A stretch of DNA of 24,505 nucleotides from Ophiocordyceps camponoti-saundersi (nom. inval.). Taxonomy: Eukaryota; Ascomycota; Sordariomycetes; Hypocreales; Ophiocordycipitaceae. Every line of letters begins with the position of its first letter. Position 1 is the stretch's first letter. The notes beneath the pieces are model-generated. The model was not told the DNA's origin. It was given only the letters and a program-made list of their open reading frames with translations, and searched no databases. The stretch covers positions 1 to 24,505 of the forward strand of contig PDHQ01000428.1 of NCBI GenBank assembly GCA_003339415.1, written 5' to 3'. Positions 1-9,759 of this stretch are shown here, in pieces. The position numbers were made by a program, and so were the translations under genes.

Positions 1-128
1 TTATATTATTATATTCTTATATTCTTATATTCTTATATTCTTATATTCTTATATTCTTATATTCTTATATTCTTATATTCTTATATTCTTATATTCTTAT
101 ATTCTTATATTCTTATATTCTTATATTA
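1..128. repeat. 8-bp minisatellite, 16 units
   Basis: Sixteen head-to-tail copies of TTATATTC fill these bases. The first and last units end in A instead of C; the fourteen inner units look identical. There is no coding potential. The array is cut by the window edge, so its true length is unknown. It is followed by T-rich low-complexity sequence. Confidence 0.95.
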
Positions 129-1293
129 TTATTTATTAATTTATTTTATTTTATTTTCTCTTTTAATTTTATTTTATTTTTTAAGTATATTTTCTATATA
201 AAAACCTTTTTATAAAACTTATCTTTTTCTTTCTTTTATTTTAAATATAAAATAATTATATTTTTAAAAAATATTATAAGAATCACGAATTTATAATTTA
301 AATTATCTTTAAAAAAATCACTTATAAGTGATTTTTTCACGCTAGCGATTCAACTTATAAGAAATTACTTACTAAGTAAAAATCTATAATTTAAATCACG
401 AAAAATTATATTACTTATAAGTGATTTTTTACCCTATAATTTTTTTCGAACCCTAACTATAAGCGGGAAATTTAAAAATATATAAAGCTTTTTACTAATA
501 AATATTAGCTAGCTTTTATAATATATATATATAAGATAATAAAAATTATTATTATGAAAAATTTAAGTTTTTTTAATTTTTAATATTTATTTATATTTTA
601 TTTATAAAAAAGATTTTAACTTTTACTTATATATATTTAATAATTTATTATATATTAATATACTTTATATAGCTTAAAAATATTATATATATATTTTAAA
701 AGCGAGAAAAATTACAAAACTTTAATTAAAACTTACCCCTTAAGCGTTATCTTAGCTTTAAGCTAAATCTTATCCGCGCCTAATACTTTATATATTTAAT
801 AAGTTAAGTAATAATAAGTAATTAAAAAGCTAATATATCCCTTAAAGTAAAGCTTATAATAATAAAAGTATATATAAACTAAGTTTAATATAATGTTTAT
901 ATAGCTACTTAGTTTCCTAGCTATTATTATAATTATATATTAAACTATTATTTAATTATAATATACTTAATAATTTATCTAATTAAGGCCTTATTAATAC
1001 AGCTTAGAAATATATAAAAGTTTTATTAGCTTATAATAAACTTTATAATAGCTAGTTTTAAGAAATAATTAATTTATTATAATAAAGCTATAGATAAATT
1101 TAAAAATAAAGTTAAAAGCGGAGCTATTATATTTACTTTTTAACGTTTCCGCCTTAGCTATTATTAAACTCTAGTAAGTATTAAAAAGTAAGGAGGGGTA
1201 GCGTATATAAAGCTCTAGTTTAAGAATATTTAAAGTTAGGAAATATAAGCCTTTTTTACTTAATCTTATACTGCTCTTATTTTAAAATAAAGT
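129..1293. other. AT-rich RIP-degraded sequence without genes
   Basis: The sequence is mostly A and T, with stops in all frames and no readable domain that I could recognise. Bases 280-430 are an exception: they keep several CpA and TpG dinucleotides and hold a palindrome with a nearby partial copy (described separately). Because the LTR element at 1299-8219 has a target-site duplication, this stretch was originally continuous with the sequence after 8224. It may therefore include the 5' part of the LINE relic found there; that is inference. Confidence 0.6.
312..337. repeat. 26-bp perfect palindrome with a partial copy
   Basis: The half-site AAAAAATCACTTA is followed directly by its reverse complement, giving a perfect 26-bp palindrome with no spacer. 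The right 18 bases recur at 413-430, and a similar ACTTATAAG core occurs near 353. Short AATCACGA blocks precede both copies. The segment keeps CpA/TpG where the neighbours have lost them. The function is unknown: it could be the end of a short transposon, a hairpin, or chance in AT-rich DNA. Confidence 0.7.
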
Positions 1294-1298
1294 AAACT

Positions 1299-1548
1299 TA
1301 AAAGGGATTCGGGCTACGCCCGAATAGCTAAGTTACGTAAGGGGTGCTTAGTTAAGTCCGCGCGTATAACGGGCGCGGGGTATATATAGGTATATACGAT
1401 TAGTTAGCGCCGCGCGCGGGATAGGCACGGGCTATATATAAACTATAACCCTAAGTATATATACTATATATACCTTAGAACCTCTTAAGTTATTTTATAT
1501 TAATAAAATTAGCTTTTTATAGATATTAAGAAATATAGGACTTTTATA
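1299..1548 (+). repeat. 5' LTR
   Basis: This LTR aligns without gaps to 7970-8219. Nearly all differences are C/T or G/A transitions, and each copy is the mutated one at some sites, so both decayed after insertion. Near its start is a perfect 8-bp stem with a TAC loop (1307-1325, ATTCGGGC/GCCCGAAT). The TATATATAGG and GGCTATATATAAA segments could be TATA boxes of the former promoter (inference). GC content is clearly above its surroundings. Confidence 0.92.
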
Positions 1549-3589
1549 ATAAAATAACTTTAATTATAGATAATTTTAATACTTAATAAGCTATTATCGC
1601 CTAGCTTTTAAAATAGTAAGCTATTATTATAGAGCTTTAAAGCCTTATATACTAATAGTACTAATTTATATAGCTTCTTAAGTAATAGTAATTATAACTT
1701 TACTATAAGCTATTACTTTTAAGATTACTATTTAATAGCGATAAGGACCTTTTTCTAATATAGCGCTTTTTTATATCTTATAAGCTATAAGCGGATTAGG
1801 CCTTTATTAATACCGCTTATAACTAATAAGTATTTTTATATAAATACTTATTTTTTATAATTTAAGCTAAAATAGCTTTATTTTTTAAATAAGGTATTAA
1901 ATATAAATATAACCTTAACTATTTCCTAAGTTACTTTAATATTATATTTACTAACTTATATTAGCGCTAAATAGCTATAACGGAGCTTAAATACCTTATA
2001 TAAGGCGCTTCTAAGTCCTTTTTTAACTTCCTTATCTATTTTAAAGCTAAGCTTACTTTAGTAAATAATACTAAATAAGCTAATAAAATTAAAATTATAC
2101 GCTTTTATTATACCCTTATATTAGCCTTTTACTAATATTATATAAAGTATAATATTCCCCTAAGTAAGTATATTATCGCTATTATTAGGATTTACGCTAT
2201 TATTATAAATATTAAGTTATTTTACCTTAAAAATAAAAGCTAGATATTTTTACTTTTTACTTCTAAGCTATCTTAAAATACCTTAATAATTAATATATAT
2301 TAAATTAGCACCTAGCCGCGCTTTAGTAAATATAATAGCCCCCCCTCTGAAGGCTAAAATAGCCGCGGTAATAAAATTTATTATATAGCGATTAGGGCTA
2401 ATAGCGATAAGATTATAAAATAGCGCGCTAAAGGCTGCTACCTCTATTATAGCGGTACTAGCTATTTCTCGCGCGAGTATAAGCTTAATCCTCCCTTACC
2501 GGCTTTTTTAGTCCGCTTCGTAAATATTATAGAGAAGGAGGAGAACCCCGCCTTAAACTAAGGAAATAAATCCCCCCTATATTAAGTCTCTTATAAGGGG
2601 AGAACTCTTATAGTAATATTACTTATAAAATATTAAATAACTATTTTATAAATATTAGTTAGAATATAAACTTATCTCTCCTCCTTCTTTTTATATTTAT
2701 AAATTCTACTTTTTTAATTATTATATAAGCGGATAGTAGCTATAATTATTATATTATTATAAGTAAATTTTTTATATAACGCTATTAGCTTAAGTAAATT
2801 CTTTTCTTTTACTTATAAATAATTTATATTATTATATAAATATATTACTAATAGCGCGTATACTTTAAGCTATACTTATTTATTTACTACCTTATTTACT
2901 TTATAGCTAATATTAATAGCTAGTAATTACTTATAATAATATATATAATTTTAAGCTTTATTTAAAACTTAATTTTTAGCTTACTTTAGATAGCGCGTAA
3001 TAATATCTTACTATATCTTAGTAAGCGGGAAGTTATAGTTTACTTTATTAGTAAATTAGTTATCTTATATTTTAAATTTTAGTAAGTTACTTACCTTATT
3101 ATAACTATCCTTAGCTTTATTTTCGTAGCTTTTAATTATTATAAATTTTAATAATATATTAGTTATTAATTCCTTACTATTAGCTTATAAGATATTTTTT
3201 TTATATTTTATATATTATAACTTTTACCTTAACTATAAGCCCCTCTTTACTTTCTAAGGTATTAGATTTTACTAACTTATTTAATAAGGAGAAAGCTAGT
3301 ATCTTACCCCCTTATTATAGTAATTATAATTATTATATTTAACTTTACTAAAAACTTAATAATTCCTTACCCTTTTTACTTTAAAGCTTACTTTATAATA
3401 TACCTTATAAGTATCTCCTTTAAATTTAGAAATAAATTACTAACTTAATAAATAAAAAATAAATCTATATTAGCTTATTATCTATAGCCGCCCTTATCTT
3501 ACTTATAAAAAAGCTAAGAGGTAGGTAGCGCTTTTATATTAATTATTATACTTTAAATAAAATAATAAAGTAAGATTATTATCCCCTCC
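1549..3589 (+). pseudogene. Decayed 5' interior of Gypsy element (expected gag/protease)
   Basis: By position this is where gag and protease of a Gypsy element should lie, between the 5' LTR and the reverse transcriptase. I found no zinc knuckle or protease active-site motif I would defend. A GC-richer pocket at about 2335-2560 retains CpG-rich words and may be a remnant of a basic or low-complexity gag region. No open frame of useful length remains. Confidence 0.45.
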
Positions 3590-4560
3590 TACTTATTAAG
3601 AAGACGCTTTTTAGCTTTTTAAGTACCTATTAGTTTACGAAACTTAATATTTATATTATTTTTATAAGCTTTATATTATAAAAGGCGAGAAATATTTTAT
3701 AGCTTTTCGTACTTAGTTTAGTTTATTTAAATACCTTATCTACCTTTTTAGCTTTATAGAAGCGCTTATTATATTCTAGCGTTATATTAATATTACTTTT
3801 AGTAACTTCTTAAAAGATTTTCTTATAATATACTTAGATAATATCCTTATTAATTTAGGAGGTTCCTATTTTAATTATTAGTATAAAGTATATATTATAC
3901 TCTTATATCTTCGTTAAGCTAACCTTTTCCTTAATTTTAATAAGTATAATTTTACTATTTATAAGTTTAAGTATTTAAAGTTTATTATCTACGCTAGTAA
4001 AGAAATATAGCTAAATTTTACTAAAGTTTTTACGATTTTAAAATAGGAGGCGCTAACTTATATTTAAAACGTATATAGTTTTCTTAAGTTTGCTAACTTT
4101 TATTATAACTTTATACTTTATTTTTTAAACTTTATAGCCCCCTTAGTTAAGCTTATAAAACGCGGCGCGCTTTTCTATTAAACTAATAAATATTAGCTTA
4201 TTTTCGATATACTTAAGTTTATATTTATTTTTACCCTTATCCTTACTTAATAAAATCTTAACTATAATATTATTATTAAAGCTAACTATTCTAATAAAGC
4301 TATTAGCGGGTATTTTTCCTAATTTAGCTTAGACTATATCTTTTAGCTTATTATATATTATTTTAAGAAACTTTTATTTATAGAATAAAATTATATAATT
4401 TATAATAAAGAATTTCTTATTATTATTTCTTATTTTAAAGCGTAATTTACTAAATTATATAAAATTACCTAGCTAATCTCTATTTTTATAGATTATAAAG
4501 CCTTAAAGTATTTTATTATACTTAAAGCTATAACGGAATATTAAGCATATTAAGCTAAAA
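3590..4560 (+). pseudogene. Ty3/Gypsy pol fossil: reverse transcriptase and RNase H
   Basis: Reading one frame (codons starting at 3702, 4080 and 4491 are in phase) and treating TAA/TAG as mutated CAA/CAG/CGA/TGG gives clear Gypsy pol. Bases 3660-3713 read F-x-KL followed by KGE and AFRT, the fingers region. Bases 3774-3851 read F-x-RYIN then IYLDNILI. The catalytic YLDD lies at 3831-3842, and its second Asp codon is now AAT (Asn), a G-to-A change. At 4080-4103 FLKFANFY matches the conserved FLGFANFY start of the connection/RNase H region. Bases 4386-4430 give the YNKEFLIII block, and 4491-4514 give DYKALKYF, a decayed DHKALEYF. No frameshift is needed over 860 bp, so decay was by substitution. 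Normal function would have been reverse transcription and RNA removal for the element's replication; it is now dead. Confidence 0.88.
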
Positions 4561-7500
4561 CGCTTGCTTTTTTTAATTTTCGCTTTTAATATTATCTTAG
4601 GGCGTAAATATCGCGGCTTAATATACTTTCTTAGTAAGAATAAGATTACCGCGGGATAGAGGAGCGCTTTAATTAAATTATATAGCTTATATTTATCTAC
4701 TCTTTTAGGTTATAGCTAGTTTAATTTAGCTTAGCCTTATTCTAGTTCCTTATAGCTATACTTCTTACTTAGGACGCCCCGGCCCCCTTTTATAGTAAAA
4801 CCTTATAAGACCTTTAGTTAGAGGCTCTTTATACTAATTCCTTTTATTATATATACCGCTAAGCGGTTTAGTTAAGCGCTTAAAAGTTTCCGCTAAAAGC
4901 GGGTACTTATAAGTAAATTATAAACTATTTTATCTTTACTTATAAATAGCTATAATTCTAAGGCTATTTTTAAATTTCTAAGTAGAAACTCTTAATTATT
5001 ATACTTATCTAATAAACTTATAATTCCTTTATAATAAGATACCTTACTAAGAATATTACCTTTATACTTTTTTAATATAAGTTTTACTAAAATAGTATAT
5101 TTATAAATATAATATATTTTATTTATAATTATTATTATTATAAAGACTATTTTAATTATTAGCGCTATTAAAAGTTATTTTAGCTATTACTTTTTTCTAA
5201 ATAGTTTTAAATAACCCTCTCTGTAAACTTTATAACTAAGCTACTTACTATTTTAAAATCCTAGCCTTATTTCTTAATAGTTATTATAAATCGCTTATCG
5301 AAATATATCTAGCTTAAAGTTATAATATTTATAAATATTAAATAATATATTAAGCGCTTTATTTAATATTAGTAGCGGTTTTATAGCTTCCTTTATAAGT
5401 TAATTTCTAATTATAGTTTTAATTAAATAAGCTATTTCTAATCTACTTTTTACTATTTTACTAAAGTTAATAAGCTATTTTCTATAATATATTACCTTTA
5501 AACTAATAAGGGTATAAAGCGTATAAACTAAAAGGTATAAGCTATTCTCTATTATATAATCTCCTTCTTATAATTTAACTAGCTATGCTATTTACTTACT
5601 TACTAGCTTATTTTAAATAATCGGGACTTATCTATAATAAGTATTAATTCTAACTATTTACTTTATAGCTTTAATATTACTTTTCTTAACTAGCTAGTAG
5701 AGGCGGCCGCCCCTATCTTTTCCCTAAAAAGCTAAGCTATAGCGTTTACTTATTTTTTTTATAATAGCGTTAAACTAATATAAGCCTTTATTACTTAAGC
5801 TTAGTAACGGTAATAAGATTTCTTAAATAAATCTTACTAATTTATAAAATAATTTTAAATTAATAACTTTATATAGCTTAACTTTACTTATATATAGTTT
5901 AACTATTTATCTTAAAAGCTTAATTACCTTAAAAGTAAGTATAAGGTAATAACTATATTAACGCTACTTACTATTACTCTTAATATATTATTTAATATTT
6001 ACTTTACTTTTTATATTAACTTTATTAAGCGTATTACTAGTAACTTTTTACTATTTTAGTTACTTACTAATTTTTAAGTAAATCCCCTTCTTTATCTTTT
6101 TTATAATAACTTATCTCTTAATAAGTATAAGGTTAAGAAAATCCTTATTATAAAGAATACTAAAAGTTAGCGCTTATAAAGTAAAACGCCTTATTAACTT
6201 ATTTTTATAAAATAAAAAAATTATATTATTTTAACTTAAAAGCTACTTAATAGCTTTAAATATTATATAATATTAAACTATTTTAAGTTTATATAAAAAG
6301 ATATATATTTTTATAATAGCTTAAAATAAACTTAATTATATATTTACTTAAGCGCCCTTTATAGCTAATTATCCCCTTTAAGTAACTTTCCCCCCTTATT
6401 ATATAAGTATAATATTACCTTTTTATTTTTTATTCCCTTTTATTTTTTATTTACTTACTCCTTTTTTTTTATATTAGCTTTAAGCTAATATTTACTTTCT
6501 TTACTTTTTTTTTATAATTTTCTATTATAATTAAGTAATTTAAGAAATTATTATAGCGCTAGCTATAGCTTAGCGCTAATATTAACTTATAATAAATATA
6601 TCTTTAGGTAAGGGAGGGCGTATTTTAAAGCTAGGAGAATATTTAATATAACGCTAATAGTAGGAGTCTCGCCTATCTTACTCTTAAGCCGCGCGCGCTA
6701 TATATAAGCGCTAGCGTAAACTTACTTTATTAATATATAGTAAGGGGGGAGGATAAGTATTATATATAAGCGCTAAGTAACTAAAAGCTAAGTAATATAT
6801 ATAAATTAGTAAAAATAATATATAATAAGGTAATAAGTAAGCTTAATATATTATATAAACTAATTAATATTATAATTATTTAATAAAGAATATTATTTTT
6901 TTTCTTATTTTTTTATTTTTATATATTAATATTTACTTAATAGTTTATAATTTAAATAGCTTATTTATTTTACTATTATTTAAGAATTTATCGCTATTAT
7001 TCCTTTTATTACTAAAAAGATATTTTATATTATAAAGCGAAAAAATTAAAGCTAATAATAAAGGCGCCTTATTATTACTATTATTATTATTAATATTATA
7101 TTATTACTAAGGATATATTATAAGTTAAAATATATAAGGTAGGTATAGTAATTATATTACTAATAATAAGGATAAGCGCGGAGGATTATTATTACTTAAG
7201 CGTAAAAGGGGCGTAAAAGTTAGTTACTTAGCGTAATATAATATAAATAATAGCTAATATAATTTATAAGTAGTTAATATAAGTAAGAAACTTTAGTATA
7301 AGCTAAGCGCGCTAGCTAGGTATTTTTTTAGCGTAGGGGCGAGTAAGTAAGGTAATAGCTTATCTTTCTTTAATTATTATTTATAAGTTATAGATAGCCT
7401 GCTATAAGCGTATATTTATAGTAAAAAGGTACTTTTCTTAAAAGTATTATTTTCGCCGCTATTTATACGCCTTATAAGCTATCTTATAACCGCGTTAGTA

Positions 7501-7969
7501 ATTAATATTATAGCTATTATAAAGGTTTTAAATATAAGAAGTATATAAATATTCTACTTTTTATAATATAATAATATTTTTATTATTTAAATCCCTTTTT
7601 ATAATATAGCCGCTTATTATATAAAATAGTAATTATAGCTAACTAAATAATATATTAAGGCGGTAATATAATAACTAAATAAATATAAAAAGCTTAAAAA
7701 ATAATAATAATAAATAAAAAAAAAATAAATAACTATAAAAAGCTTAGATAATAATAATAATAGAAAAAAAAACTATAAGAATATAGTAGCGGAGTAATAA
7801 AAAATAAAGCTTAGGGAAATATTTACTTAATAAAGGAAAATAATATAATTAGCTTAAAAAGGAAAAAAAAGGAGGAAGAAAAATTTTCTATATAAGGGGT
7901 ATTTTAACTTATACCTTATATATATATATACTATAGCTAGAAATACTCTTTTCCTAAGATAATAAGGTA
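4561..7969 (+). pseudogene. Decayed 3' interior of Gypsy element (expected integrase plus unexplained tail)
   Basis: Integrase should follow RNase H here, but I could not place its zinc-binding or DDE residues with confidence. A glycine-rich stretch at about 6606-6630 resembles the C-terminal end of many fungal pol proteins, which would put the pol end near 6.6 kb. That leaves about 1.3 kb before the 3' LTR, longer than a usual 3' UTR. In that tail, bases about 7440-7740 read as a run with few non-RIP stops, ending in a Lys/Asn-rich stretch. Whether this was an extra ORF, a nested insertion or UTR is undecided. Confidence 0.5.
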
Positions 7970-8219
7970 TATAAGGGATTTAAGCTACGCCTAAATAGCT
8001 AAGTTACGTAGGGGGTACTTAGTTAAGTCCGCGCGTATAATAGGCGCGGGGTATATATAGGTATATACGATTAGTTAGCACTACGCGTAGGACGGGCGCG
8101 GGCTATATATAAACTATAACCTTAAGTACGTATACTATATATATTTTAAAACCTCTTAAGTTACTCTATATTAATAAAGTTAGCTTCTTATAAATATTAA
8201 AAAATATAAGACTTTTATA
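7970..8219 (+). repeat. 3' LTR
   Basis: This is the partner of the 5' LTR and has the same 250-bp length. Here the start-proximal hairpin has decayed to ATTTAAGC/GCCTAAAT (7978-7996 region), while other sites are better kept than in the 5' copy, for example TACGTA where the 5' copy has TATATA. The reciprocal transitions support RIP acting on both copies after insertion. Confidence 0.92.
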
Positions 8220-8599
8220 AAACTTTACTTAAAGTAAAACTCTTAATAAAAAGAATAATAATATAATATAATTTTTTTTATATATTATAAAGTAAGCGGA
8301 CTTACTTTTTATATATAAAATAATAAAATATTAGCTATATTATAGCTTTATAATATAGTATTTAATAATATACTTTAAAAATAATATAACTTTTATAACT
8401 TTAGATAATTAATATCCTTATTTATACTTAATATTATAATATTATAAGAATTTAATACTTTCTACCTTTTAGAGTTTAACTTTACTAAGGGAATAACCTT
8501 AAATATAAGGTTATAAGGCGGTCTGCTACCTAGTTCGCTATTAGTGCTAATAATACTTAATAGCGGAACTTAGAAGCTTAACTAATCTTAATAATATCC

Positions 8600-9700
8600 G
8601 CATATACGTAAAAATTAATATAACGCTATTATTAACTTTAATAACTTATTTATTAATATTTTTTAAATTCTAATAAATTTTATCTTAAAATCTATATATA
8701 AAAAACTTACTAAGGTAATCTTTATATAAGATTTTCGCCTTATATAAAGTATCCTTAATATAGTATCTACTAAGCTTTAGTAATACTAATAAGCCTCCGA
8801 GGACTTATTTAGCTTACTTATTATTATCTCCCGCGTTATTTAAAAGTTAGTTAAAGCTGCTTTTTATAAGGTAATAGGTAAAAAGTTAAACTTTATTTTT
8901 AAAGCTTTAACTTAAGCTAGCGTAATTATAAACTTCGCCTTAAACTCTGCCCCCCTTATAGCGCCCTTTATCTAGCTAATTCTAGCGAAAATAGAGAGGG
9001 AGGTACTTATATTAGTAAAAGATATCCTAATACTTAATAAAGTTTTAGCGCTTACTTTTTAAAAAGTTATCTAAAAAGTTAATAAAATTATAAGCTATTT
9101 TATAATAGTTATTATATGCTAATTTCCTAGTAATAATCTTATTATTATATTTAACTTAAAATATAAGGATTTTACTTTTAAAAATAAATAGGTAGCTTAG
9201 GCTTTTAAAGCGAAGGCTAAGTATATACGCTATACTTATATTATTATTAGTAAGGGTATTTAGACCTTAGTAGCTAATTATAACTATAACGCGCTATTTA
9301 ATATTATTAAGGAGGTAAATAAAGTTAATATAGTTTAAGTAAAAGTATTTTAACTTTAGCGTACTATTAGTAAAAAAGCCTCGCAGACTTATTTTATTAT
9401 AAGCTTAAGTAGCGTAAAAAATATAAATAAGCTTTACTTAAATAAAGTAATTATAAATATAAAGATAATTTACTATAAACTTTATAAGGATTTTGCACGC
9501 TTTAAGTAATATTATAGATATTTTTAATTTAGGTATATTATTAAATATTACTAGGAGCCTTTTTAATATAAATATTATATAGCTACTTTATATAATAGCG
9601 GAGAAGAAAATTACTTTATATAAAAAGGAGAAAGACCTTATTATTATATTTTATATAAGAGTATATACTTTACTTAGTTAAAAGACTACTTAAAGTTTTA
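8600..9700 (+). pseudogene. LINE ORF1 fossil with CCHC zinc knuckles
   Basis: In the frame with codons starting at 9510, TAT/TAC codons stand where RIP would leave mutated Cys (TGT/TGC) and His (CAT/CAC). Positions 9510, 9519, 9534 and 9549 give a CX2CX4HX4C spacing, with Gly (AGG, 9531) just before the His. Positions 9645, 9654, 9666 and 9687 give CX2CX3HX6C, the form found in the last knuckle of Tad-like ORF1 proteins, and the codon at 9675 (TAG) fits the usual Trp. A CX2C pair at 9567/9576 marks a middle knuckle. Upstream, about 9180-9350 reads as a Lys/Ala-rich stretch broken only by RIP-type stops. The family product is an RNA-binding, Gag-like protein. Start and end are estimates. Confidence 0.72.
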
Positions 9701-9759
9701 GAAATAGTAAAGTTATATTAAGTTTAGCTTCCCTAATAAACTTTACCTTTTTTAATTAT

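Larger units (their letters stand above)
1294..8224 (+). mobile_element. Complete but RIP-killed Ty3/Gypsy LTR retrotransposon
   Basis: Two 250-bp direct repeats (1299-1548 and 7970-8219) bound a 6.4-kb interior. The flanking 5-bp duplication AAACT at 1294-1298 and 8220-8224 is exact, which fixes the insertion boundaries. Both LTRs begin TA and end TA, as expected if the usual TG...CA ends were RIP-mutated. The interior carries a recognisable Gypsy reverse transcriptase followed by RNase H on the + strand. All frames are interrupted by TAA/TAG, so the element cannot encode its proteins. Primer-binding site and polypurine tract could not be assigned; a purine-rich run at 7860-7880 is about 90 bp too far from the 3' LTR to be a confident tract. 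Gag, protease and integrase were not identified. Confidence 0.92.

Noticed and set aside
1..128. CRISPR-like array
   Set aside because: An 8-bp repeat without spacers in a eukaryotic AT-rich region; a minisatellite.
454..460. CCCTAAC word as a telomere trace
   Set aside because: A single copy without tandem repetition; no support for a telomere.
7860..7880. Polypurine tract of the LTR element
   Set aside because: Purine-rich, but about 90 bp from the 3' LTR, whereas a functional tract abuts it.
1299..8219. Reading the Gypsy element on the - strand
   Set aside because: Pyrimidine-rich stretches first suggested it, but the RT and RNase H motifs are clear and in one frame on the + strand.
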